64,000 bases of DNA, taken from the NCBI GenBank assembly GCA_947589095.1, contig CANQBX010000013.1, positions 1 to 64,000 on the forward strand. Reading direction: 5' to 3'. The DNA comes from an uncultured Lachnospiraceae bacterium. GTDB lineage: Bacteria; Bacillota; Clostridia; Lachnospirales; Lachnospiraceae. Made by a program: the position numbers and the translations under genes. This document shows positions 46,433 to 55,593 of this stretch, piece after piece. The notes beneath the pieces are model-generated. The model had not been told where the DNA came from. It saw nothing but the letters and a program-made list of their open reading frames with translations, and made no database searches. How positions within the stretch are numbered: the stretch's first letter is position 1; every line of letters begins with the position of its first letter.

Positions 46433-46798
46433 TTAGGCTGACTGATATAATCTGGATACGGCTGCTTTTAACAGACTTACATCGGTTTTCAATTGCTGGA
46501 TATCGTCTGTTTCGGCCACATAACGCTTGTATGTATCGGTATAGCATTCTTCGATTGTATTCAGACGCGGTATAACATCATTCTCTAACTGAATATTAAT
46601 CTTTTGAATATCGGACTTCAGCTCAGTTCGCAGGTTTGTTATGTCAGCTTTCAGTTCAGCCTTCATATCAGCCATATCGGTCTTCATGCCGGCCATATCG
46701 GTCTTTATGCCGGTTATATCGGCCTTCATGTCGGTTATCTCAACCTTCAGTCCGGTTATAGCTTCGAACATTGCTTCCATCAGATCATGGTCATTCAT
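46433..46798 (-). CDS. Small coiled-coil protein with 7-residue repeats
   Basis: A 121-residue protein dominated by a Lys/Asp/Met heptad array (DMKADITGIKTDMAGMKTDMADMKAEL), followed by helical sequence (DDIQQLKTDVSLLKAAVSRL). It is predicted to be a soluble, long coiled coil; no named family and no function assigned. Such short repeat coiled-coil proteins are common in Lachnospiraceae. The ATG complementary to 46798 follows GGAAGGGAG. The repeats are encoded by near-identical 21-base units and could change in number. Confidence 0.7.
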   Translation of the reverse strand: MNDHDLMEAMFEAITGLKVEITDMKADITGIKTDMAGMKTDMADMKAELKADITNLRTELKSDIQKINIQLENDVIPRLNTIEECYTDTYKRYVAETDDIQQLKTDVSLLKAAVSRLYQSA

Positions 46799-46843
46799 GG
46801 CATCACTCCCTTCCTGCCTATAAAATTGACCAGCTACAAAATA

Positions 46844-46872
46844 AATATACCACACCCGGCGCGCAAAGTCTA
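46844..46872 (-). promoter_or_regulatory. Promoter of the coiled-coil gene
   Basis: On the minus strand TAGACT, 17-base spacer, TATATT. Confidence 0.5.
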
Positions 46873-46986
46873 TGCGATTCTTAAGATTCGGCAATTTCCC
46901 GAAATTTTCTGTGTAAGATTCGACAATCTTTCAAGATGACTCTGTGGTGGAGAAAGCGGTCAGATTCATCCGCCCGATCAGAAATC

Positions 46987-47015
46987 TTGCAATATATCTG
47001 TGATTACGATATAAT
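46987..47015 (+). promoter_or_regulatory. Promoter of the GH53 galactanase gene
   Basis: TTGCAA, 17-base spacer, perfect TATAAT, 57 bases before the start codon. Confidence 0.75.
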
Positions 47016-47071
47016 CGAATTGTGTTGCTGGGACGTCCGATGAATGTGCTTTAAGGGGAGGAGAGACAGCT

Positions 47072-49225
47072 ATGAAGAGAAAATGCTTGAGACTGATAGG
47101 GCTTAGCGTTGCCGCTGCTTTTTGTATCGGCGGACTGTCCGGGTGCGGTCGGGGCGGCAGCGGAGCCGGTGCGGGAATGCAGTCGGAAGTCCGGACGGCG
47201 GAATCGCAGGCGGCAGGAGAGCAGAAAGCGGAAACACAGAATGTGGGGATTCAGACGGCGGAATCTGTGCCCGAATCAGCCGGAGACGAGCAGCCGGCGC
47301 AGAAGGATCCGGGAGTCAAAACGCAGCCGGTGATCGAGCAGACCACATTTCCGCTGCCGGACGGTCCGGAGGAATCCGAGATCTTCGTAGCGCCGGTGGA
47401 AGGGATCGCGGATGATTTCATCCGCGGAATGGACGCGTCTTCCGTGATCTCGGAAGAAGAAAGCGGCGTCCGGTACTATGATTTCGGCGGAGAAGAGCAG
47501 GATGTCTTCATGACGTTAGCGCAGGCCGGGGTCAATTACATCCGCCTGCGGGTCTGGAACGATCCCTACGACGCGGATGGACACGGCTACGGCGGCGGTA
47601 ACTGCGACGTCCCCAAGGCGATCGAGCTTGGCCGGCGGGCGACGCAGTACGGCATGAAGGTGTGCGTTGATTTCCACTATTCGGATTTCTGGGCCGATCC
47701 CAAGCGCCAGCATGCTCCTAAGGCGTGGAAGGGCATGAGCGCGGATGAGAAATGCGAGGCTCTGTATGATTTCACCGCGGAAAGTCTGACGGCGGTCCTG
47801 GATGCAGGCGTGGACGTGGGCATGGTGCAGATCGGCAATGAGATCAATAACGGAATGTCCGGGGAATCGCAGCCTTCCGTGGTCGCGAAGCTTTTGAATT
47901 CCGGAAGCAGGGCGGTTCGGGAGACGGCCGCGGCCTATGGAAAGGACATTCAGGTGGCAGTGCATTACACGGATATTCACCAACTGGACAAGCTGGACGC
48001 GATCGCCGCGAATCTGAAAAACAATAACGTGGACTATGATATTTTCGCCATGTCCTACTACCCTTACTGGCACGGAACCCCGGAAGATATGCAGGCCGCT
48101 GTGAAGCGGATCCAGGAAAAGTACGGCAAGAAAACGCTGATCGCCGAGACCGCCTACCCTTATACCAATGACGACGGCGACGGTACCGCTAACAGCGTAT
48201 CCTCAGACGATCTGGTACCGGGCTATCCGGCGAAGGTGCAGAGCCAGGCGACGATGATCCGCGATATCTGCGCGGCGGCGTCGGACGCGGGTGCGCTGGG
48301 AGTCTTCTACTGGGAGGGCGTCTGGATTCCGGTGGGACCGGCGACGGCGGATAATTCCCCGGTCTGGGAGAAATATGGAAGCGGCTGGGCCAGCAGCTAC
48401 GCGGCGGATTATGACCCGGACGACGCGGGACTTTATTACGGCGGCTGTTCCTGGGATAACCAGGCGATGTTCGACCGGACCGGCCATCCGCTGGCGTCCC
48501 TGAATGTGTTTAAATACTTAAAATACGGCGCCACCGCACCTCTGGCCTTCGTAGATATTCCGGATGTGAAGGTGTCCTGCAGTGTAGGAAGCGAGCTGCA
48601 GATGCCGGATAAGGTGGATGTAGTCTATAACGACCCGTCGGCAAGCGCCCAGGTGCCGGTCACCTGGGATGAGGATTCGCTGGCTGCGATCGACATGACG
48701 CAGGGCGGCGAGTATATTGTGACCGGAATCCTGGAGGACGGAACGAAGATCCCTGCCCATGTGGAGATTCGGATGCTGAATCTGGTGGAGAATCCCGGCT
48801 TTGAGAGACCGGATACTTCCATGTGGAAGGTGACATATGAAGGCAATAAGAATCCGACGGATTTCCAGACAAAGGCGGACGACGCCTACAGCGGCAATGT
48901 GGCGTTCCATTTCTGGTCGGAATCGGATATGGAATTTGCCATCGAGCAGGAAGTGACGAACCTGGAGCCCGGAACTTACCAGCTGATGGTCTACTCCCAG
49001 GGCGGCGATATGTCCGCGGACGCGGAGATGGAGCTGTACGTGGTGGCGGACGGCGAGGAGAAGACGCAGTCCTTTATGGTGACCGGCTATGCGGACTGGA
49101 AGAATCCGAAGATCACGGGGATAAAGCTTAGCGGCGACAGCATGACGATCGGCGTGCGTGTGAAATGCGGCGCAAAGGGCTGGGGGACGGTCGACGATTT
49201 TACGCTGAACCGGATCTCTGATTGA
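47072..49225 (+). CDS. ganB: Arabinogalactan endo-beta-1,4-galactanase (GH53) lipoprotein
   Basis: A 717-residue secreted enzyme. The lipoprotein signal peptide ends LSGCG, so it should be anchored outside the membrane. A disordered Gln/Glu/Ala linker follows (about 26-105). The GH53 TIM barrel (about 110-475) has FIRGMDASSV, LRVWNDPYDADGHGYGGGNCD, the acid/base Glu in QIGNEINNG (257) and the nucleophile in LIAETAYPYT (359). An Ig-like domain (about 485-570) and a CBM61-like beta-sandwich (NLVENPGFERPDTSMW ... GTVDDFTLNRI) end the protein. It cuts the beta-1,4-galactan of pectin into oligomers for the next gene. Confidence 0.93.
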   Translation: MKRKCLRLIGLSVAAAFCIGGLSGCGRGGSGAGAGMQSEVRTAESQAAGEQKAETQNVGIQTAESVPESAGDEQPAQKDPGVKTQPVIEQTTFPLPDGPEESEIFVAPVEGIADDFIRGMDASSVISEEESGVRYYDFGGEEQDVFMTLAQAGVNYIRLRVWNDPYDADGHGYGGGNCDVPKAIELGRRATQYGMKVCVDFHYSDFWADPKRQHAPKAWKGMSADEKCEALYDFTAESLTAVLDAGVDVGMVQIGNEINNGMSGESQPSVVAKLLNSGSRAVRETAAAYGKDIQVAVHYTDIHQLDKLDAIAANLKNNNVDYDIFAMSYYPYWHGTPEDMQAAVKRIQEKYGKKTLIAETAYPYTNDDGDGTANSVSSDDLVPGYPAKVQSQATMIRDICAAASDAGALGVFYWEGVWIPVGPATADNSPVWEKYGSGWASSYAADYDPDDAGLYYGGCSWDNQAMFDRTGHPLASLNVFKYLKYGATAPLAFVDIPDVKVSCSVGSELQMPDKVDVVYNDPSASAQVPVTWDEDSLAAIDMTQGGEYIVTGILEDGTKIPAHVEIRMLNLVENPGFERPDTSMWKVTYEGNKNPTDFQTKADDAYSGNVAFHFWSESDMEFAIEQEVTNLEPGTYQLMVYSQGGDMSADAEMELYVVADGEEKTQSFMVTGYADWKNPKITGIKLSGDSMTIGVRVKCGAKGWGTVDDFTLNRISD

Positions 49226-49412
49226 TATACAGGGGAGAAACGAGCAGCAGGAATGAGAAGTTATGGCAATGTAGAAAGATAAGAAAAGCTGCAGAGAGAA
49301 GAAAGCTGCTGCGATAAAAGCTATGCAATAGAGATAATTAAGGAAAGTTATGGCGGCAAGAAAGCTGTGACAGCAAAAAGTCACGGGAATGTGGAAGGAG
49401 ACTGTAAGGCAA

Positions 49413-51950
49413 ATGGATCACGAACTGTCATTAGCCGGCGTAAAGCCGAAGGAGATATACCCGCTTGGGAAGGATTTCCGGGGAGAGAACGGCCGCGGCG
49501 AGACGCTTTCATTTACGAATTATTATCTGCAGAAGAACGGAAAGCCGTTCTTCGGGATCAGCGGAGAATTCCACTACAGCCGGATGCCGGAGACGAGGTG
49601 GGAGGACGAGCTGATCAAGATGAAAATGTGCGGGATCAACGTAGTGACGTCCTACGTTTTCTGGATCCATCACGAGGAGGAAGAGGGACGCTTCGATTTC
49701 AGCGGCCGCAGGGATATCCGCCGGTTCGTGGAGCTGTGCGCGAAGCACGGGCTCTATGTGATCCTGCGGGTCGGTCCCTTCGCGCACGGCGAGGTCCGGA
49801 ACGGCGGGCTGCCAGACTGGCTGTACGGCAAGCCGTTCGAGGTTCGGACGCTGAACGAGGGCTTCCTGTATTATACCGGTCGGTTCTACTCGCAGATCGG
49901 GCAGCAGACGGAAGGACTTTTTTATAAGGACGGCGGGCCGATCATCGGCGTGCAGATCGACAATGAATATATGCATTCCTCCGCGGCCTGGGAGATCACG
50001 ACCGGCATCTCGGATGAGTGGGTATTCAGCGGAAATGAAGGCGACGCCTATATGCTCCGCTTAAAGGAGCTGGCCGCCGAAAAGGGTCTGACGCCGGCTT
50101 TCTATACCTGCACCGCGTGGGGTGGCGCGATCGCTCCGGATTCCATGATGCCGCTGTGGGGCGGTTATTCCTACCGGCCCTGGATCTTCTATTCCCACAA
50201 GGGAGAGCATCCGGCCACGGAGGAGTACATTTATCAGGATTTCCATAACAATGGCGTAGTTTGTACCAATGATTTCAAACCGCGTTATAAGCCGGAGGAC
50301 AGGCCCTACGCCTGCTGCGAGATGGGCGGCGGAATGATGTGCTGCTATTACTACCGTTTCCGGTTCCCGTATAAGAGCGTGGACGCCATGGCGAATATCA
50401 AGATGGCCTCCGGCAGCAATTTCCTGGGTTATTATATGTTCCAGGGCGGCAGCAATCCGCTGGGGCGCCATGGGACGTTTCTGAATGAGGCCCAGGTGCC
50501 TAAGATTTCTTATGATTACCAGGCGGCGCTGGGCGAGTTCGGGCAGGTAAGGGAGTCGTACCGGAGGCTGAAAACCATTCATTATTTTGCGGCGGCCTTC
50601 GGGGACAGGCTCTGCCCGCTTCGGACCGTACTGCCGGCGGGAGCGTCGGAGATCGACCCGCGGGATACGGAAACGCTTCGTTATGCGGTGCGCACGGACG
50701 GGAAGCGGGGATTTGTTTTTGTCAATAATTTCCAGGACCATATGCGGATGCCGGACCGGATGGACGAGCGGATCACGCTGCGGCTGGACGGGGAAGAGAT
50801 CGATCTGCAATTCAGTATCGCGGGGGATGAGAACGCGATCCTTCCGTTCCATTTTGATATGGACGGCATCGATCTGGTATGGGCGACGGCCCAGCCGGTC
50901 ACCGTGGTGGAGACGGACGGGGAGAGAACCTATGTCTTTATGGTTCCGGAAGGGATGCGGGCGGCGTTCCAGTTTGAAAACGGAGCGGCGGTTGAAGGCG
51001 CGGCGGAAATCCGCTATGAGTGCAGGGAAGATGTGGAGATTGATCATTTCCGGGTAACCAAAGGCGAGGCTGGGATTCGCGTTCTGGTGGTCAGCCGGGA
51101 GATGGCGAACCAGATGTATGTAGTCTGGCCCCATATGGATACGGCAGAGAGCGGAACAGGCGGACAGCGCACGGCCGGCTGCGGGGGGCTTATTTTCACG
51201 AAAGGTGCGCTTCTGGCCGACGCGGACGGACTGCGTCTGGAGACAGGCAGCGCGGTGAATCTGGTGTATACCTATCCGGCGGAAAATGTGTCTGGTCTTT
51301 GCGGATCCTTGGCGGAAAATGTGTCTGGTCTTTGCGGGTCCTTGGCGGAAAATATATCTGGTCTTTGCAAGTCCCCGGCGGAAAATATGTCTGGCTCCTG
51401 CAGGCACTCAGCGAGAAACATATCCGGCCTTTGTAGTCACGTGGCGAATATCTCTGGTCATTGCGGGGCTGCGGTGCAGAAGGTGGAAGAGCACGCGTAT
51501 GCCCCGGTTCTCGGCTGCCTGCAGTTTGAGACGGAAGAGGTTGTCATCACGCCGAAGGTGACGGCAGTCGATGAGCGAAGGTATACAGTCGAGCTGCCAA
51601 AGAAACTGCCGGAGTATTTCCGGCACGGATTAAAGGACGCACGCCTGCAGCTGACCTACAGCGGCGATATCGGCCAGGCCTTTATCGACGGCAGGATGAT
51701 CAGCGACAATTTTGCCAACGGCGCGGCCTGGGAGATCGGACTTAAGGATTTCGCGGAGGAACTGGCGGACAGACCGATCACGATCCGCATCACGCCGCTG
51801 AAGGAGGGCGCCAATGTCAATGTCGATTCCGCCATGGCGGCGCGGCGGGAGGAGGTTTCGGCCTATATCGGCGGCCTTGAGGGCGCGCGGGTAGAGCCGG
51901 TGTATGAGATTCGTCTTGCTCATGGAACATTTTTTGAAAATACCGTGTAA
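49413..51950 (+). CDS. GH35 beta-galactosidase with internal Cys repeats
   Basis: About 845 residues. GH35 TIM barrel with FFGISGEFHYSRMP, the acid/base in GVQIDNEYMH (Glu185) and the likely nucleophile in CCEMGGG (Glu303), followed by beta-rich accessory domains. No signal peptide, so it acts on galacto-oligomers inside the cell. Between two beta domains lie six repeats of about 11 residues (AENVSGLCGSL and variants, nt 51279-51473). AAGGAG lies 12 bases before the ATG at 49413; an ATG at 49389 lacks a site. Downstream partner of the GH53 enzyme. Confidence 0.9.
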   Translation: MDHELSLAGVKPKEIYPLGKDFRGENGRGETLSFTNYYLQKNGKPFFGISGEFHYSRMPETRWEDELIKMKMCGINVVTSYVFWIHHEEEEGRFDFSGRRDIRRFVELCAKHGLYVILRVGPFAHGEVRNGGLPDWLYGKPFEVRTLNEGFLYYTGRFYSQIGQQTEGLFYKDGGPIIGVQIDNEYMHSSAAWEITTGISDEWVFSGNEGDAYMLRLKELAAEKGLTPAFYTCTAWGGAIAPDSMMPLWGGYSYRPWIFYSHKGEHPATEEYIYQDFHNNGVVCTNDFKPRYKPEDRPYACCEMGGGMMCCYYYRFRFPYKSVDAMANIKMASGSNFLGYYMFQGGSNPLGRHGTFLNEAQVPKISYDYQAALGEFGQVRESYRRLKTIHYFAAAFGDRLCPLRTVLPAGASEIDPRDTETLRYAVRTDGKRGFVFVNNFQDHMRMPDRMDERITLRLDGEEIDLQFSIAGDENAILPFHFDMDGIDLVWATAQPVTVVETDGERTYVFMVPEGMRAAFQFENGAAVEGAAEIRYECREDVEIDHFRVTKGEAGIRVLVVSREMANQMYVVWPHMDTAESGTGGQRTAGCGGLIFTKGALLADADGLRLETGSAVNLVYTYPAENVSGLCGSLAENVSGLCGSLAENISGLCKSPAENMSGSCRHSARNISGLCSHVANISGHCGAAVQKVEEHAYAPVLGCLQFETEEVVITPKVTAVDERRYTVELPKKLPEYFRHGLKDARLQLTYSGDIGQAFIDGRMISDNFANGAAWEIGLKDFAEELADRPITIRITPLKEGANVNVDSAMAARREEVSAYIGGLEGARVEPVYEIRLAHGTFFENTV
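51279..51473 (+). repeat. Six 33-base coding tandem repeats
   Basis: Units start at 51279, 51312, 51345, 51378, 51411 and 51444 and encode AENVSGLCGSL-type peptides, each with one Cys. The first two are nearly identical in DNA and later ones diverge. Typical of a slippage-made minisatellite kept in frame. Confidence 0.85.
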
Positions 51951-52246
51951 AATGGGGGTTTTCTTTTTTGAAAGTTTGCGGTATACTGTGCTGAGTAAGA
52001 TTCGGCCCGCGGCAGCGGCGTGTACGGGAAATTATAGCAGGTATGCTATGAGTGGGTCTTAGCAGGCTTTGAAGTGTACGGGGAGCCATAGCGGGTTTGC
52101 TATGGGTGAACACGCTTAGTGAACTGCACAATGCGTAAAGAACCATATGCTGAAATGCTGTGAGTACACGTTCAGTGTATGGCGAGGCAGGCAGCCCTGG
52201 CGCGGGACGTATTCATTTACAGATGCAGTTTTGCAGGAGGAAGATT
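51951..52246. other. GH35-serS intergenic region
   Basis: No gene seen. A TATACT box near 51994 with a weak -35 may start serS transcription. Two ~45-base units beginning GTGTACGGG (52020 and 52074) each hold a small hairpin (ATAGC-GCTAT; CCATAGC-GCTATGG). No T-box consensus sequence was found. Confidence 0.5.
52020..52119 (+). repeat. Two imperfect hairpin-bearing repeats in the serS leader
   Basis: Units begin GTGTACGGG at 52020 and 52074, 54 bases apart. Each contains a hairpin centred on ATAGCnGGTnTGCTAT and ends CTTAG. Confidence 0.5.
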
Positions 52247-53533
52247 ATGTTAGATCTTAGATTTGTGAGAGAGAATCCGGAGATAGTCAAGCAGAATATC
52301 CGAAATAAATTTCAGGACGAGAAGCTCCCGCTGGTGGACGAGGTAATCGATCTGGACGCGAAGAACCGGGCGGCCAAGGCCGAGGGGGACAACCTCCGGG
52401 CGGCCCGCAACAAGCTGTCCAAGCAGATCGGCCAGCTGATGGCCCAGGGGAAGAAGGAGGAGGCCGAGGCCGTGAAGGCCCAGGTGACTGCCAACGCGGA
52501 ACGTCTGGCTCAGCTTGAGAAGGACCAGGGGACTTACGAGGAGCGGATCACGAAGATCATGATGACGATTCCGAACATCATCGATCCCAGCGTGCCCATC
52601 GGTAAGGACGACAGCGAGAACGTGGAGCTTCAGAGGTTCGGTGAGCCGGTGGTGCCGGATTTCGAGATCCCGTACCATACGGATATCATGAAGACCTTTG
52701 ACGGCATCGATCTGGACGCGGCGGGGCGCGTGGCCGGCAACGGATTCTATTATCTGATGGGGGATATCGCCAGGCTTCATTCGGCGGTGATCGCCTACGC
52801 CCGCGATTTCATGATCGACCGGGGCTTCACCTACTGCGTGCCGCCGTTTATGATCCGCAGTAATGTGGTGACCGGCGTTATGTCCTTCGCGGAGATGGAC
52901 GCCATGATGTATAAGATCGAGGGCGAGGATCTGTATCTGATCGGAACCAGCGAGCATTCCATGATCGGCAAATTCATTGACACGGTCACGCCGGAGAGCG
53001 AGCTTCCGAAGACGATGACCAGCTATTCCCCCTGCTTCCGCAAGGAGAAGGGCGCCCACGGCATCGAGGAGAGAGGCGTCTACCGCATCCATCAGTTCGA
53101 GAAGCAGGAGATGATCGTGGTCTGCAAGCCGGAGGATTCTCCCATGTGGTACGACAAGCTTTGGCAGAACACGGTGGATCTGTTCCGTTCCATGGACATT
53201 CCGGTGCGGACCCTGGAGTGCTGCTCCGGCGACCTGGCGGACCTGAAGGTGAAATCCTGCGACGTGGAGGCCTGGAGCCCGCGGCAGAAGAAGTATTTCG
53301 AGGTCGGTTCCTGCTCGAATCTGGGCGACGCTCAGGCCAGGAGGCTTCGTATCCGCGTAGAGGGCGAGAACGGCAGGTATTTCGCCCACACGCTGAACAA
53401 CACGGTGGTGGCTCCGCCGCGTATGCTGATCGCTTTCCTGGAGAACAATCTGCAGGCGGACGGCAGCGTGAAGATTCCGACGGTCCTGCAGCCGTATATG
53501 GGCGGCAAGACGGTGCTGGTGCCGAAGAAGTGA
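52247..53533 (+). CDS. serS: Seryl-tRNA synthetase
   Basis: A 428-residue class II synthetase charging tRNA-Ser. N-terminal tRNA-binding coiled coil (about 30-105), then motif 2 PCFRKEKGAHG and FRSMDIPVRTLECCSGDL, and motif 3 GENGRYFAHTLNNTVVAPPRMLIAFLEN. The ATG at 52247 has AGGAGG at 52235-52240. Length is normal. Confidence 0.96.
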   Translation: MLDLRFVRENPEIVKQNIRNKFQDEKLPLVDEVIDLDAKNRAAKAEGDNLRAARNKLSKQIGQLMAQGKKEEAEAVKAQVTANAERLAQLEKDQGTYEERITKIMMTIPNIIDPSVPIGKDDSENVELQRFGEPVVPDFEIPYHTDIMKTFDGIDLDAAGRVAGNGFYYLMGDIARLHSAVIAYARDFMIDRGFTYCVPPFMIRSNVVTGVMSFAEMDAMMYKIEGEDLYLIGTSEHSMIGKFIDTVTPESELPKTMTSYSPCFRKEKGAHGIEERGVYRIHQFEKQEMIVVCKPEDSPMWYDKLWQNTVDLFRSMDIPVRTLECCSGDLADLKVKSCDVEAWSPRQKKYFEVGSCSNLGDAQARRLRIRVEGENGRYFAHTLNNTVVAPPRMLIAFLENNLQADGSVKIPTVLQPYMGGKTVLVPKK

Positions 53534-53900
53534 GAAGCCGGATGGGAAAACGTAAGACCGGATGGCCGTAAAGCAGAGATGCAGCAGGACGGACGGCCGT
53601 AAAACAGAGAAATTATAAGGCAGAGAAGATCGTAAAGCAAAGAGATTCACATCCGGGAATTATCTATGCATATAGAGAAAAATGCGGATGATTCCCGGAT
53701 GTTATTTTGCCGGCGCTGCTTTAACAAAGTAGAGCGATGCATTGACTGCGGCATTTATGGCAGATGAGAGACGTCCTGTGCCTGTGGAGAAGCGGTTGGC
53801 GACAGGGGAAATCTGCGTCTGCTTACATGGAATTGTGTATGAGAAATGAAATCGGATGCGGCGTCAGTCGCAAATAAGACAGAAAAGGAGAGAAATTAGT
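53534..53900. other. serS-thrH intergenic region
   Basis: About 370 bases with no gene. It has loosely repeated ...GGCCGTAAA(G/A)CAGAGA phrases (53565-53610), then the serS terminator. Nothing else recognised. Confidence 0.5.
53649..53708 (+). terminator. Terminator of serS
   Basis: ACATCCGGGAAT and ATTCCCGGATGT form a perfect 12-bp stem with a 30-base loop, followed by TATTTT. Confidence 0.75.
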
Positions 53901-54512
53901 ATGAACATCGTATGTCTGGATATGGAAGGCGTGCTGGTGCCGGAGATCTGGATCGCATTTTCGAAGGCCAGCGGGATCCCGGAGCTTTCGAGGACGACCC
54001 GGGATGAGCCGGATTACAACAAGCTGATGAAATGGAGACTGGGGATCTTAAAGGAGCATGGCCTGGGCCTTAAGGAGATCCAGAATGTGATCGCGACGAT
54101 CGATCCGATGCCGGGCGCGAAGGAGTTCCTGGACGAACTGCGGACGATGACCCAGGTAATCATTCTGAGCGATACGTTTACCCAGTTTGCCAAGCCGTTA
54201 ATGAAAAAGCTGGGCTGGCCCACCATTTTCTGCAATACGCTTGAGGTGGCGGAAAGCGGCGAGGTGACCGGCTTTAAGATGCGCGTGGAGCAGTCGAAGC
54301 TGTCCACCGTGAAGGCGCTCCAGTCTATTGGCTACGAGACCATCGCGGCCGGCGACAGCTATAACGACCTGGGCATGATCCGTGCCAGCAAGGCCGGGTT
54401 TCTGTTTAAGAGTACGGAAAAGATCATCGCCGATAATCCGGATCTGCAGGCGTTCGAGGAGTTCGGCGATCTGCTGGCGGCGATCAAGGGAGCGCTGGAT
54501 CCGTTCAATTAG
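53901..54512 (+). CDS. thrH: ThrH-type phosphoserine phosphatase/homoserine phosphotransferase
   Basis: A 203-residue HAD phosphatase. Motif I is CLDMEGVLVPE (a DxEG variant typical of ThrH), motif II LSDTF, with Lys-x and motif III AAGDSYNDLGM. ThrH dephosphorylates phosphoserine and can move the phosphate to homoserine. AAGGAG is ten bases before the ATG at 53901. It appears to stand alone. Confidence 0.9.
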   Translation: MNIVCLDMEGVLVPEIWIAFSKASGIPELSRTTRDEPDYNKLMKWRLGILKEHGLGLKEIQNVIATIDPMPGAKEFLDELRTMTQVIILSDTFTQFAKPLMKKLGWPTIFCNTLEVAESGEVTGFKMRVEQSKLSTVKALQSIGYETIAAGDSYNDLGMIRASKAGFLFKSTEKIIADNPDLQAFEEFGDLLAAIKGALDPFN

Positions 54513-54700
54513 AGGCATGGAAAACGATTGCGAACTGCATATGGCGGCTGAAGGCGGGAATTCACAGCTTCAGGTGGGAGTTATGCCTGAGCGCCGCGGA
54601 ATCCGGCCGGCGTATACGATTTGCAGAAGAGTAGTCCTGACGCTGATATGGTGCAGAGACATGTAAGAAATTCAACGAGAGAGAAAGAGATACTGCAGCT

Positions 54701-55465
54701 ATGCATCTGACACCGATTATGTTTCTGATCGTCTGCCCGCTGGTATTCCTGGCCGGGCTGGTGGACGCCATCGGCGGGGGAGGGGGACTGATCTCCCTGC
54801 CCGCTTACCTGATCGCCGGGATTCCGATCCACATGGCGATCGCCACCAATAAATTATCATCCGCCTGCGGGACGACTCTGGCGACCCTCAAATTCATCCG
54901 CGCGAAAATGGTCAGCCTGCGGCTGGCGGTTCCCACAGTCATCGCCGCGATGATCGGCTCGGCCTGCGGCGCGAGGATCTCGCTGACGGTGGACGAGGCC
55001 GCGATGAAGTATATTCTCTTCGTGGTCCTGCCGGTGACCGCGTTTATCGTGCTGAACCGGAAGCTGTTCCCGGCGGACGAGGAGAGCAGCGAACTGGTGC
55101 TGAACCGGCGGGTATACGGGATCTCGTCCCTCGCGGCGCTGGTTATCGGCTTCTACGACGGCTTCTACGGGCCGGGAACGGGGACATTTCTGATCATTGC
55201 CCTGACGGTATTTGCCAAGCTGCCGATGAAGCGGGCCAACGGCCAGTCCAAGGTCATCAACTGGACCACCAATGTGACGTTGCTGGCGGTGTTTCTGCTG
55301 GACGGCCAGGTGATCTTCCTGCTGGGACTGGCGGCGGCCTTAAGCAATATGGCCGGCGCCTGGATCGGAGCATCTCTGGTGATGACGAAAGGGACGAAGA
55401 TCGTACGGCCAAGCATTCTGCTGGTGCTGGTTCTATTGTTTCTCAAAATTATGGGCGTGTACTAG
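54701..55465 (+). CDS. TauE/SafE family membrane permease
   Basis: A 254-residue membrane protein with about eight helices in two related halves. The repeat signature appears as GLVDAIGGGGGLISLPAYL in the first half and GFYDGFYGPGTGTFLIIAL in the second. The family exports sulfite, sulfoacetate or similar organic anions. A short frame at 54527-54673 upstream was not accepted as a gene. No neighbour points to the substrate. Confidence 0.9.
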   Translation: MHLTPIMFLIVCPLVFLAGLVDAIGGGGGLISLPAYLIAGIPIHMAIATNKLSSACGTTLATLKFIRAKMVSLRLAVPTVIAAMIGSACGARISLTVDEAAMKYILFVVLPVTAFIVLNRKLFPADEESSELVLNRRVYGISSLAALVIGFYDGFYGPGTGTFLIIALTVFAKLPMKRANGQSKVINWTTNVTLLAVFLLDGQVIFLLGLAAALSNMAGAWIGASLVMTKGTKIVRPSILLVLVLLFLKIMGVY

Positions 55466-55593
55466 ATGAAGGCAGACGCGTCATACAAACTTTCTGTGAA
55501 GATTTATTGGGGGCGCATGGTAATCACGCGCCCCGATGGATTAAAAGCAATGCAGTGAAATATCACTCCTGCCAAAGTTTCTCTGCTTATCTG

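Noticed and set aside
51951..52246. T-box leader for serS
   Set aside because: No AGGGTGGnACCGCG-like antiterminator sequence and no terminator/antiterminator pair was found.
52250..53650. 466-residue open frame on the minus strand
   Set aside because: Antisense of serS, with no motifs and no ribosome binding site.
54527..54673. Short frame between thrH and the TauE/SafE gene
   Set aside because: No ribosome binding site at its ATG and no recognisable sequence.
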